Both the position numbers and the translations under genes were made by a program. Positions 51,780 through 59,566 of a DNA stretch of 64,000 bases are shown here, one piece after another. The DNA is taken from NCBI RefSeq assembly GCF_040548875.1, contig NZ_JBEPSJ010000004.1:124001-188000 (forward strand), in the 5' to 3' direction. Source of the stretch: Conyzicola nivalis_A (GTDB taxonomy: Bacteria; Actinomycetota; Actinomycetes; Actinomycetales; Microbacteriaceae). The notes beneath the pieces are model-generated. The model was not told where the DNA came from and ran no database searches. It saw only the letters and a list, made by a program, of their open reading frames with translations. How positions within the stretch are numbered: position 1 is the first letter of the stretch; each line of letters starts with the position of its first letter.

Positions 51780-53018
51780 TTAGCGACGCGTGAGGGTCGC
51801 CACCGCCTCGACGTGGTGGGTGTGCGGAAACAGGTCGAAGGCCTTCAGTGCGGTCAGGTCGTAGCCGCGTTCGGCGAACAGACCGACGTCGCGAGCCAGC
51901 GCCACCGGGTCGCACGCGACGTAGACGATCTGCGCGGGCTGCAGCCCGCCGATGGCCTGAACGACCTGCTTGCCGGCACCCGAGCGGGGCGGGTCGAGCA
52001 CGATCGTCGCCGAGCGCAGGCGGGCGCGGTCGTGGGCGTTGGCGGATGCCGCGAGCTGGGCGATCCACCGTTCGACGCGACCGGTCGCGGCCTCGGCGCC
52101 GATCCACTCCGCGAGGTTGCGGGCGGCGAAGCCGGTCGCTGTGGCGTCGCTCTCGACGGTCGTGATCTTCGTGCCGGAGCCGAAGCGGTCGGCGACGGCC
52201 GCGGCGAGCAGGCCGACTCCGCCGTAGAGGTCGAGGTTGTGCGCCTTGGGGTCGAAGAGGGCGGGGTCGACGGCATCCTGCACCGCCGTCGTGAGGGTCT
52301 CGGCCGCGTGCGTGTGCACCTGCCAGAACCCGGTGTCGGCGAGGCGGAACTCGCGGTCTCCGACGACCTCGGTGATGGTCGACGGTTTCTGCTTGCCGAC
52401 GATGAGCCGGGCGCCGCCGGTCGCCGCTTCGACGATGTCGACGTGCTCCTCGCCGACGAAGCGCGCCGCGAGGGGCGCGGCCTCCTGCACGGCGGATGTG
52501 GCCAGCGGCAGCTCGGTCACCGCGATGACGCGGTGCGAGCGTGCCGCGTACGGGCCGGGCCGGCCGGACTCGTCGACGTGCAGGCGCACACGGGTGCGCC
52601 ATCCGGTCCCGTCGTCGGAGCCCGGGAGCGCCGCGACGGTGACGTCAGCGGCGACGGGCGTCTCGAGCCCCGCGAAGCGCTTCATCGAGTCGACGAGCAC
52701 CTGGCGCTTGAGCTCACGCTGGTGCGACAGCTCGATGTGGCCGAACTCGGCGCCGCCCGCGCGGTTCTCCGGGTCGCGTGCGACGCTCGCCGAGGACCAC
52801 ACGTGCATCTGCCGGTGCTCGCTCGGCGTGACGACCTTGACCGTCTCGGCGCGCCAGAACGACTTTTTCGAGTCCTCGGTGATGCGCGCGAGCACCCGCT
52901 CGCCGGGGATCGCGTCGCTGACGAAGATCACCCGTCCGTCGTGCCGCGCGACCGAGATGCCGCCGTGCGCGATGTTGGTAACGTCGAGCTCTAGTTCTTT
53001 TCCTTGCGATTCACCCAT
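51780..53018 (-). CDS. TrmA/RlmD-family RNA (uracil-5) methyltransferase
   Basis: A 412-residue enzyme. An N-terminal TRAM domain (ELDVTNIAHGGISVARHDGR) is followed by a central domain and a SAM-binding domain with DLYGGVGLLAAAVADRFG, VLDPPRSGAGKQVV and the nucleophile in YVACDPVALARD. The four Cys that bind an Fe-S cluster in many family members are absent (RAGGAEFGHIELSHQREL in place of a CGGCxxQH pattern). It methylates U in rRNA or tRNA; the exact site is unknown. It diverges from maf with 21 bp between the starts. Confidence 0.85.
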   Translation of the reverse strand: MGESQGKELELDVTNIAHGGISVARHDGRVIFVSDAIPGERVLARITEDSKKSFWRAETVKVVTPSEHRQMHVWSSASVARDPENRAGGAEFGHIELSHQRELKRQVLVDSMKRFAGLETPVAADVTVAALPGSDDGTGWRTRVRLHVDESGRPGPYAARSHRVIAVTELPLATSAVQEAAPLAARFVGEEHVDIVEAATGGARLIVGKQKPSTITEVVGDREFRLADTGFWQVHTHAAETLTTAVQDAVDPALFDPKAHNLDLYGGVGLLAAAVADRFGSGTKITTVESDATATGFAARNLAEWIGAEAATGRVERWIAQLAASANAHDRARLRSATIVLDPPRSGAGKQVVQAIGGLQPAQIVYVACDPVALARDVGLFAERGYDLTALKAFDLFPHTHHVEAVATLTRR

Positions 53019-53039
53019 CCCCCGAGTTTAGGAGCCGCA

Positions 53040-53672
53040 GTGCGTCTGTACCTCGCGTCGACCTCGCCCGCCCGCCTCGCGACGCTGCGCGCGGTCGGTG
53101 TCGAGCCGATCCTGCTGGCCTCGGGCGTCGACGAGGATGCCGCGGTCGCCGCCGCCGGCGATCTGACGGCACCCGAGATGGTGCTGCTGCTCGCGCGCCT
53201 CAAGGCCGAGGCGGTCGTGGGCCGCACCGTCGACGGAGCGCCGATCGACGGGTTCATCCTCGGCGGGGACTCCGCGTTCGAGCTCGACGGCATCGTCTAC
53301 GGCAAACCGCACCAGCCCGAGGTCGCCCGGGAACGCTGGCTGCTGCAGCGCGGCCGCGAGGGCCACCTGCACTCCGGCCACTGGCTCATCGACCACCGCG
53401 GGGGCGTCGTCGGCGGCGCGGCGGGCGACGTGTCGACGTCGAGCGTGCGCTTCGCCTCCGACATCTCCGACGAGGAGATCGACGCCTACGTCGCCACCGG
53501 CGAGCCGCTCCAGGTCGCCGGTGCGTTCACGATAGACAGCCTCGGCGCGCCGTTCATCAGCGAGGTTCGCGGCGACCCGCACGCCGTCGTGGGGCTCTCG
53601 GTCGCGCTCGTGCGTGCGCTGCTGCTCGGGTTCGGGGTGCGCTGGCACACGCTGTGGAACCGCGCGTTGTAG
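53040..53672 (+). CDS. maf: Maf-type nucleoside triphosphate pyrophosphatase
   Basis: A 210-residue protein. LYLASTSPARLATLRAVGVE at the N-terminus, LGGDSAFELDGIVYGKP with the catalytic Asp, and LQVAGAFTIDSLGAPFISEV are Maf hallmarks. It hydrolyses non-canonical or modified NTPs. The GTG at 53040 is preferred because GGAG stands 6 nt ahead and the reading frame upstream overlaps the TRAM gene start. Its place before accA3 is conserved in actinobacteria. Confidence 0.9.
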   Translation: MRLYLASTSPARLATLRAVGVEPILLASGVDEDAAVAAAGDLTAPEMVLLLARLKAEAVVGRTVDGAPIDGFILGGDSAFELDGIVYGKPHQPEVARERWLLQRGREGHLHSGHWLIDHRGGVVGGAAGDVSTSSVRFASDISDEEIDAYVATGEPLQVAGAFTIDSLGAPFISEVRGDPHAVVGLSVALVRALLLGFGVRWHTLWNRAL

Positions 53673-53752
53673 GTCTTCGAAGCGAAGCATCCGCCATTCT
53701 TGTACACAGCGGACAAATTGGGTGGCCTCGCAGCCCCATAAGCTAGGGGACT

Positions 53753-55501
53753 ATGGCTCGCATCTCCAAGGTTCTCATCGCTAACCGCGGGGAGATCGCA
53801 GTACGCGTTATCCGCGCCGCTAAAGACAGCGGCATCGTCTCCGTGGCGGTGTACGCCGACCAGGACCGCGACGCGCGGCACGTCAAGCTCGCCGACGAGG
53901 CCTACGCGCTCGACGGTGCCACCTCGGCCGACACCTACCTCGTCATCGAGAAGATCCTCTCGGTCGCACGCCGCTCCGGCGCCGACGCGATCCACCCGGG
54001 CTACGGCTTCCTCGCCGAGAACGCCGGGTTCGCCCGCGCCGTCATCGACGCCGGGCTCATCTGGATCGGCCCGTCGCCCGAGGCGATCGAGAAGCTCGGC
54101 GACAAGGTCTCGGCCCGTCACATCGCCGAGAAGGTGGGCGCACCGCTCGCCCCCGGAACCCTGAACCCGGTCTCCGGCGCGCAGGAGGTGCTCGACTTCG
54201 TCGACATCCACGGCCTGCCCGTGGCCATCAAGGCCGCGTTCGGCGGCGGAGGCCGCGGACTCAAGGTCGCCCGCACGCGCGAGGAGATCCCCGAGCTGTT
54301 CGAGTCGGCGACCCGCGAGGCCATCGCCGCCTTCGGCCGCGGCGAGTGCTTCGTCGAGAAGTACCTCGACCAGCCGCGCCACGTCGAGACCCAGTGCCTC
54401 GCCGACGCGCACGGCAATGTCGTCGTCATCTCCACCCGCGACTGCTCGCTGCAGCGCCGGCACCAGAAGCTCGTCGAGGAGGCGCCGGCGCCGTTCCTCA
54501 CCGTCGCGCAGAACGCCGAGCTCTATTCTTCGTCGAAGGCGATCCTCAAGGAGGTCGGCTATCTCGGTGCCGGCACCTGCGAGTTCCTCGTCGCGAAAGA
54601 CGGCACGATCTCCTTCCTCGAGGTCAACACACGCCTCCAGGTCGAGCACCCGGTCTCCGAGGAGGTCACCGGCATCGACCTCGTGCGCGAGCAGTTCCGC
54701 CTGGCCGAGGGCGGCGTGCTCGACTACGACGACCCGGTCCCGCAGGGCCACTCGTTCGAGTTCCGCATCAACGGAGAAGACCCGGGCCTGAACTTCATGC
54801 CGGCGCCCGGCCCCGTCAACGTGCTGCGCTTCCCCGGCGGCCCCGGCGTGCGTGTCGACTCCGGCGTCACCACGGGCGACGTCATCAGCGGCGCGTTCGA
54901 CTCGCTGCTCGCCAAGCTCATCGTCACCGGCGCGACCCGCGAGGACGCGCTCGAGCGCTCGCGCCGCGCCCTCGACGAGTTCGAGGTAGCAGGGCTGCCG
55001 ACGGTGCTGCCCTTCCACCGCAAGATCGTGCGCGACCCGGCCTTCACGTCGAACCCGTTCTCCATCTACACCCGCTGGATCGAGACCGACTTCGACAACG
55101 ACATCGAGCCGTGGAGCGGGTCGCTGCAGGACTCCGCCGCGGCATCCGCCCGACACAACGTCGTGGTCGAGGTCGACGGAAAGCGCATCGAGGTGTCGCT
55201 GCCCACGAAGCTGCTTCCGGCGTCCGGCGGCGTCGCGAACGCGGCCGCCCCCAAGCGCCGCGGTGGCGGATCGGTCTCCACGGTGACGGGCGACAGCGTC
55301 AAGGCGCCGATGCAGGCCACGATCGTGAAACTCGCTGTCGCCGACGGCGACGTCGTCGTCAAGGGCGACCTGATCCTCGTGCTCGAGGCCATGAAGATGG
55401 AGCAGCCGATCACCGCCCATAAGGACGGCACCGTCTCCGGCATCGCGGCGGCCGTCGGCACCACGGTCTCGTCGGGGCACGTGCTGCTCTCGATCTCCTG
55501 A
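53753..55501 (+). CDS. accA3: Acyl-CoA carboxylase alpha subunit (biotin carboxylase + BCCP)
   Basis: A 582-residue fusion of biotin carboxylase and biotin carboxyl carrier domains. VLIANRGEIAVRVIRAAKDS at the start, IHPGYGFLAENA, the ATP-grasp loop FGGGGRGLKVA, and EVNTRLQVEHPVSEEVTGID with the catalytic residues are present. The biotin Lys is K548 in EAMKMEQ. It carboxylates biotin for the beta subunit encoded upstream. GGGGA stands before the ATG. BirA at 42083-42886 would biotinylate it. Confidence 0.95.
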   Translation: MARISKVLIANRGEIAVRVIRAAKDSGIVSVAVYADQDRDARHVKLADEAYALDGATSADTYLVIEKILSVARRSGADAIHPGYGFLAENAGFARAVIDAGLIWIGPSPEAIEKLGDKVSARHIAEKVGAPLAPGTLNPVSGAQEVLDFVDIHGLPVAIKAAFGGGGRGLKVARTREEIPELFESATREAIAAFGRGECFVEKYLDQPRHVETQCLADAHGNVVVISTRDCSLQRRHQKLVEEAPAPFLTVAQNAELYSSSKAILKEVGYLGAGTCEFLVAKDGTISFLEVNTRLQVEHPVSEEVTGIDLVREQFRLAEGGVLDYDDPVPQGHSFEFRINGEDPGLNFMPAPGPVNVLRFPGGPGVRVDSGVTTGDVISGAFDSLLAKLIVTGATREDALERSRRALDEFEVAGLPTVLPFHRKIVRDPAFTSNPFSIYTRWIETDFDNDIEPWSGSLQDSAAASARHNVVVEVDGKRIEVSLPTKLLPASGGVANAAAPKRRGGGSVSTVTGDSVKAPMQATIVKLAVADGDVVVKGDLILVLEAMKMEQPITAHKDGTVSGIAAAVGTTVSSGHVLLSIS

Positions 55502-55512
55502 CGCCGAGGCTC

Positions 55513-56334
55513 GTGCGTGAGACCATCGTCGACGCGGCCGAGGAGCTCGACGTCCCCGCGCCGCTGCTGGCCGACGCGCTCGACTACCTGACGCCGCGGA
55601 CCGAGCCGCTCGTCGCAGCGCAGGTCGCGGCGCTCGAGGCCGCGATCGGCACCACGCGCACCGTCGCCTGGCCGGACGACGACGAGCGGTTCCAGCTGCT
55701 GGCGCTGCTCGGCACCGTTCCCGCGGCGCGCGTATGGCTCGCCGCCCACGGCGTCGACGACGGCATCGCGCGGGCGTCGCTCGGCGACCTCACGCCGAAG
55801 CTCCGCGACTACGGCGTCGCGGAGACCGGGGTCGACTGGCTCGCGAAGGTCGTGACCTGTGGCGTCTTCTCCCTCGGCCGGCTGCAGTTCGAGCCCGGTG
55901 AGGTCGTGCCCGGCACCGCGACACCCGCGTGGAACGTGCACATCCCCGAGTCGGGCCCGCTCGACCCCGCGGCCTGCGACGCATCGTTCGCCGCCGCCGC
56001 CCCGTTCTTCGCCGCCGCGTTCGGCGACACGACGACGCGCGACTTCGTCTGCCACTCCTGGCTGCTCGACGACCAGCTCGCCGAGTACCTGCCTGCGTCG
56101 TCGAACATCCTCGCCTTCCAGCGCCGGTTCGCGCTGGTCGACACCGAGTCGGCGGATGCGCCCGTCGACGGCGCCACGGAGGGCGACCGCGCGGTGGCGA
56201 AGTTCGTCTTCCGGTCACCGCTCGCCGGACTGCCTGCGCTCACGCCGACGACGCGCCTCGAGCGCGCCGCGCTGGCGCACCTCGCGGCCGGCCGCCACTG
56301 GCGCGAGCGGGCCGGCGTTCTGCGGCGCCCCTAG
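55513..56334 (+). CDS. Predicted acyltransferase-domain protein (GNAT-like)
   Basis: A 273-residue soluble protein starting at a GTG 11 bp after accA3, so probably co-transcribed. An all-helical N-terminal part (to about residue 120) is followed by WNVHIPESGPLDPAACDASF and FVCHSWLLDDQLAEYLPASS with NILAFQRRF. I recognise this as the GNAT-like C-terminal domain of actinobacterial proteins annotated as acyltransferases, but I cannot name substrate or catalytic residues. Confidence 0.55.
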   Translation: MRETIVDAAEELDVPAPLLADALDYLTPRTEPLVAAQVAALEAAIGTTRTVAWPDDDERFQLLALLGTVPAARVWLAAHGVDDGIARASLGDLTPKLRDYGVAETGVDWLAKVVTCGVFSLGRLQFEPGEVVPGTATPAWNVHIPESGPLDPAACDASFAAAAPFFAAAFGDTTTRDFVCHSWLLDDQLAEYLPASSNILAFQRRFALVDTESADAPVDGATEGDRAVAKFVFRSPLAGLPALTPTTRLERAALAHLAAGRHWRERAGVLRRP

Positions 56335-56648
56335 CGAACTGCGGGACCCCTGCCGACCTGCGGGACCCCCGCCGACCTGCGGGGCAAGGTTTCGACCTTC
56401 ACTCCCCACTTCAACGTCGAAAGTTTGCCCCTCTGCTCGCACCACACCCCGCACACCAGCTGCGGGGCAAGGATTCGACCCTCACACCCAACCTGAGCGC
56501 CGAAAGTTTGCCCCTCTGCTCGCACCACACCCCGCACACCAGCTGCGGGGCAAGGTTTCGACCCTCACACCCGGCCTCAACGTCGAAAGTTTGCCCCTCT
56601 GCTCTCCGCAGGCGCGCACGCAGCCGGCGACGCCCCGGCCGACCGGAG
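56335..56648. other. 314-bp gene-free region between convergent genes
   Basis: Holds two 19-bp direct repeats (GCGGGACCCCYGCCGACCT at 56341-56359 and 56360-56378) followed by the 83-bp palindromic tandem repeats. No promoter or open frame stands out. Confidence 0.6.
56377..56604. repeat. 83-bp tandem repeat, 2.7 copies, each palindromic
   Basis: Units begin CTGCGGGGCAAGG at 56377, 56460 and 56543; the last copy stops near 56604. Each unit contains an inverted repeat with a 19-nt spacer. In unit 1 GGGGCAAGGTTTCGAC (56381-56396) pairs with GTCGAAAGTTTGCCCC (56416-56431) with one mismatch and one wobble. Unit 2 has lost more pairing. The array lies exactly between two convergent genes. Confidence 0.85.
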
Positions 56649-58085
56649 CTAGTTGACTATGTGCATGGCCCGGGCGGCATCCGTGATGCTGCCCGTCAGC
56701 GACGGGTAGACCGAGAACGCCGACGCCAGCTGGTCGACGGTGAGACGGTGCTCCACGGCGAGCGCGATCGACGCGATGAGCTCGGAGGCGTGCGGCGCGA
56801 CGATGACGCCGCCGATGACCGTGCCGGATCCGGTGCGGGCGAACAGCTTCACGAAGCCGTCCTTGATGCCCATCATCTTGGCGCGCGGGTTCGACGCGAG
56901 CGGCAGCTTGTAGATCTCGCCCTGCGCGATTCCGTCTTCGATTTGCTTCTGAGTCCAGCCGACGGTCGCGATCTCGGGCTGCGTGAAGATGTTCGAGGCG
57001 ACGTTGCGCAGCTCGGTCGGGTTCACGGCGTCGCCGAGCGCGTGGAAGACCGCGGTACGGCCCTGCATAGAGGCGACGGATGCCAGTGGCAGCGAATTGC
57101 TGCAGTCCCCGGCCGCGTAGATGCTCGGCACGCTCGTGCGGGCAACACGGTTCACGCGGATGTGACCGCTCTCGGTCAACTGGACACCCGCCTCGGACAG
57201 CCCGAGACCGGCGGTGTTCGGGATCGAGCCGACCGCCATGAGGCAGTGGCTGCCCTCGACGGTGCGCCCGTCGGAGAGGGTCGCGATGACGCCCGTCGCG
57301 GTGGCGACGACCGAGTCGGCGCGGCTCTTCGACAGCACGGTCATGCCGTTGCGGGTGAAGACGTCTTCGATGACGCGGGCCGCGTCGGCGTCCTCGCCGG
57401 GGAGCACCTGGTCGCGGCTCGAGATCAGCGTGACCTTCGAGCCGAGGGCGCGGTAGGCGGAGGCGAACTCGGCGCCGGTGACGCCCGAGCCGACGACGAT
57501 GAGGTGCTCGGGGATCTCGTCGAGCGAGTAGACCTGCGTCCAGGTGAAGATGCGCTTGCCGTCTGGCATCGCGCTCGAGAGGAGGCGCGGGCTGGCGCCG
57601 ACGGAGACCACGAGCGTGTCGGCCTCGATCTCGTCGAAGTCGGTGCGCGACTTTCCGCGGCCGTTCGAGACGACGAGGCGCTGCGGGCCGTCGAGGCGCC
57701 CCTCGCCCTGGATGATCGTGACGCCGGCCTTGATCAGCTGGCTCTTCATGTCCTCCGACTGCTGGCGGGCGAGGCGCAGCAGACGCGCGTTGACCGCGGC
57801 GAGGTTGACGGCCACCTCGGGACGCACCGGGCGTCCGCTCTCGTTACGGGAGAAGAACTGCACGCCCAGATCGGCGGCCTCGCCGATCGCGTTGGTGGCC
57901 TCGGCCGTGGCGATCAGCGTCTTCGACGGCACGACGTCGGTGAGCACGGCCGATCCGCCGACGCCGGTGCGCTCGACCAGGGTGACCTCGGCGCCGAGCT
58001 GCGCGCCGGCGAGTGCGGCCTCGTAGCCGCCGGGCCCTCCGCCGAGTACCGCGATGCGCTGCTTGCGTTCGAATTCATAGGCCAT
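56649..58085 (-). CDS. lpdA: LpdA-like NAD(P)H-quinone dehydrogenase
   Basis: A 478-residue flavoprotein disulfide reductase fold. FAD-binding IAVLGGGPGGYEAALAGAQL, NAD-binding IVVGSGVTGAEFASAY and ASIYAAGDC-type FAD site (SIYAAGDCS) are intact. The redox CxxxxC of true dihydrolipoamide dehydrogenases is replaced by GVGGSAVLTDVVPSK, and the C-terminal His-Glu pair by VYPSLTGSI. M. tuberculosis LpdA (Rv3303c) shows the same kind of changes and works as a quinone reductase, so that role is inferred here. The ATG at 58085 is used. Confidence 0.88.
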   Translation of the reverse strand: MAYEFERKQRIAVLGGGPGGYEAALAGAQLGAEVTLVERTGVGGSAVLTDVVPSKTLIATAEATNAIGEAADLGVQFFSRNESGRPVRPEVAVNLAAVNARLLRLARQQSEDMKSQLIKAGVTIIQGEGRLDGPQRLVVSNGRGKSRTDFDEIEADTLVVSVGASPRLLSSAMPDGKRIFTWTQVYSLDEIPEHLIVVGSGVTGAEFASAYRALGSKVTLISSRDQVLPGEDADAARVIEDVFTRNGMTVLSKSRADSVVATATGVIATLSDGRTVEGSHCLMAVGSIPNTAGLGLSEAGVQLTESGHIRVNRVARTSVPSIYAAGDCSNSLPLASVASMQGRTAVFHALGDAVNPTELRNVASNIFTQPEIATVGWTQKQIEDGIAQGEIYKLPLASNPRAKMMGIKDGFVKLFARTGSGTVIGGVIVAPHASELIASIALAVEHRLTVDQLASAFSVYPSLTGSITDAARAMHIVN

Positions 58086-58152
58086 GCCTGCAATTGTCCC
58101 CTCTGCCGCTCCCCCGCCCAAACCGGCAGCACCCCCAGAACGCGCCGCCGCA

Positions 58153-58237
58153 ACTGAAAACGAAGGAGTACCGCGGCCGGGTCGGCACGGAACGCCGTGT
58201 CGGGTACCGGCGGCGGAGCAACTCCTTCGTTTTCAGT
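58153..58237. repeat. 85-bp palindromic element with 17-bp perfect arms
   Basis: ACTGAAAACGAAGGAGT at 58153-58169 and its exact reverse complement at 58221-58237. The interior carries a nested hairpin (CGGCACGG with CCGTGTCG). It sits in the divergent gap between lpdA and the SRPBCC gene. Confidence 0.85.
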
Positions 58238-58296
58238 CAAGCCGTTGGGGGCCGGCGACGGGCGCGGCACACTGGAGGAGGAAGGGAGCGTCCACC

Positions 58297-58731
58297 GTGT
58301 CCGAGGAGCTGATCGCCGAGGCATCCGTCAGCATCGACGCCCCGGCGGCCGCCGTGTGGCGCGCCCTGACCGATCCGGAGCTCATCCGCGAGTACCTGCG
58401 CGGGGCGACCGTCGAGACCGACTGGAGTCCGGGCAGCCGCATCGTCTGGCGCGGCGAATGGGAGGGCCGCCCGTACCGCGACCACGGCACCGTGGTCGAG
58501 GTGCTCGAGAACGAGCGGCTCGTGCTCACCCACTTCTCGCCGCTGTCCGGCAAGCCCGACGTCGCCGAGAACCACCACGAGCTCACCTACTCCATCGAGC
58601 CGGTCGGCGACCTCACCCGCCTCACCCTCGAGCAGGACAACAACGCGACCGAGGCGGAGGCGCGCCACTCCAGCGAGAACTGGCAGGCCATGCTGGAGCA
58701 GTTGAGGAAGGTCGCAGAGCGCGAGCAATAG
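58297..58731 (+). CDS. SRPBCC (AHSA1-like) domain protein
   Basis: A 144-residue single-domain protein. EASVSIDAPAAAVWRALTDP and ETDWSPGSRIVWRGEWEG, with LVLTHFSPLSG and LEQLRKVAE at the ends, are typical of activator-of-Hsp90-homologue/SRPBCC proteins with a hydrophobic ligand pocket. Its ligand is unknown. The GTG at 58297 is behind a strong purine-rich GGAGGAGGAAGGGAG. It lies 10 bp before the purine nucleoside phosphorylase gene. Confidence 0.85.
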   Translation: MSEELIAEASVSIDAPAAAVWRALTDPELIREYLRGATVETDWSPGSRIVWRGEWEGRPYRDHGTVVEVLENERLVLTHFSPLSGKPDVAENHHELTYSIEPVGDLTRLTLEQDNNATEAEARHSSENWQAMLEQLRKVAEREQ

Positions 58732-58741
58732 AGTGGTGGGC

Positions 58742-59566
58742 ATGTCGACGCACCCTCTAGATGACCCAGCCACCGACCCGTTCGCCGTAGCCGCCACCGC
58801 CGCGGCCGAGATCGCGCTGAAGACCGGCGTCGAACACCACGACATCGCGTTGACCCTCGGCAGCGGCTGGGGCCGCGCCGCCGACCTGATCGGCGAGACG
58901 ACGGCGACGATCCCCGCCGACGAGATCACCGGATTCTCGAAGCCGGCGCTCGTCGGGCACCCGGGCACCATCCGCTCCGTGCTGCTGCCGAGCGGCAAGC
59001 GCGCGCTGGTGATCGGCGCCCGCACGCACTACTACGAGGGCCACGGCGTGCGCCGCGTGGTGCACTCGGTGCGCACAGCGGCCGCCACAGGGGCGACGAC
59101 CATGATCCTCACGAACGGGGCCGGCGGCATCCGCGAGTCCTGGACGCCCGGCACGCCCGTGCTGATCCGCGACCACATCAACCTCACCGCCGACTCGCCG
59201 CTCGAGGGGGCGACGTTCGTCGACCTCACCGACCTGTACAGCGCCCGGCTGCGCGCGATCGCCAGGCAGATAGAGCCGGGCCTCGACGAGGGTGTCTACA
59301 CACAGTTCCGCGGCCCGCACTACGAGACGCCCGCCGAGGTGCAGATGGCGAAGGCGATCGGCGGCCACATCGTCGGCATGTCGACCGCGCTCGAGGCCAT
59401 CGCCGCCCGCCAGGCCGGCATGGAGATCCTCGGGATGTCGCTCATCACCAACCTCGCGGCCGGTATCTCGGCGACGCCGCTCAGCCACACCGAGGTGCTC
59501 GAGGCCGGCGCCGATGCCGAACCGGTGATCAGCGCCCTCCTCGCGCGCATCGTGGCAGCACTGTGA
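58742..59566 (+). CDS. punA: Purine nucleoside phosphorylase
   Basis: A 274-residue trimeric-type (PNP/MTAP family) enzyme splitting purine nucleosides with phosphate. LTLGSGWGRAADLI, the phosphate-binding GARTHYYEGHG, LTNGAGGI, RDHINLTADSPL, YTQFRGPHYETPAEV and GMSTALEAIAAR are family motifs. The ATG at 58742 is preferred over a GTG at 58733. It overlaps the next gene by 4 nt. With adenosine deaminase at the right end it forms a nucleoside salvage group. Confidence 0.93.
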   Translation: MSTHPLDDPATDPFAVAATAAAEIALKTGVEHHDIALTLGSGWGRAADLIGETTATIPADEITGFSKPALVGHPGTIRSVLLPSGKRALVIGARTHYYEGHGVRRVVHSVRTAAATGATTMILTNGAGGIRESWTPGTPVLIRDHINLTADSPLEGATFVDLTDLYSARLRAIARQIEPGLDEGVYTQFRGPHYETPAEVQMAKAIGGHIVGMSTALEAIAARQAGMEILGMSLITNLAAGISATPLSHTEVLEAGADAEPVISALLARIVAAL

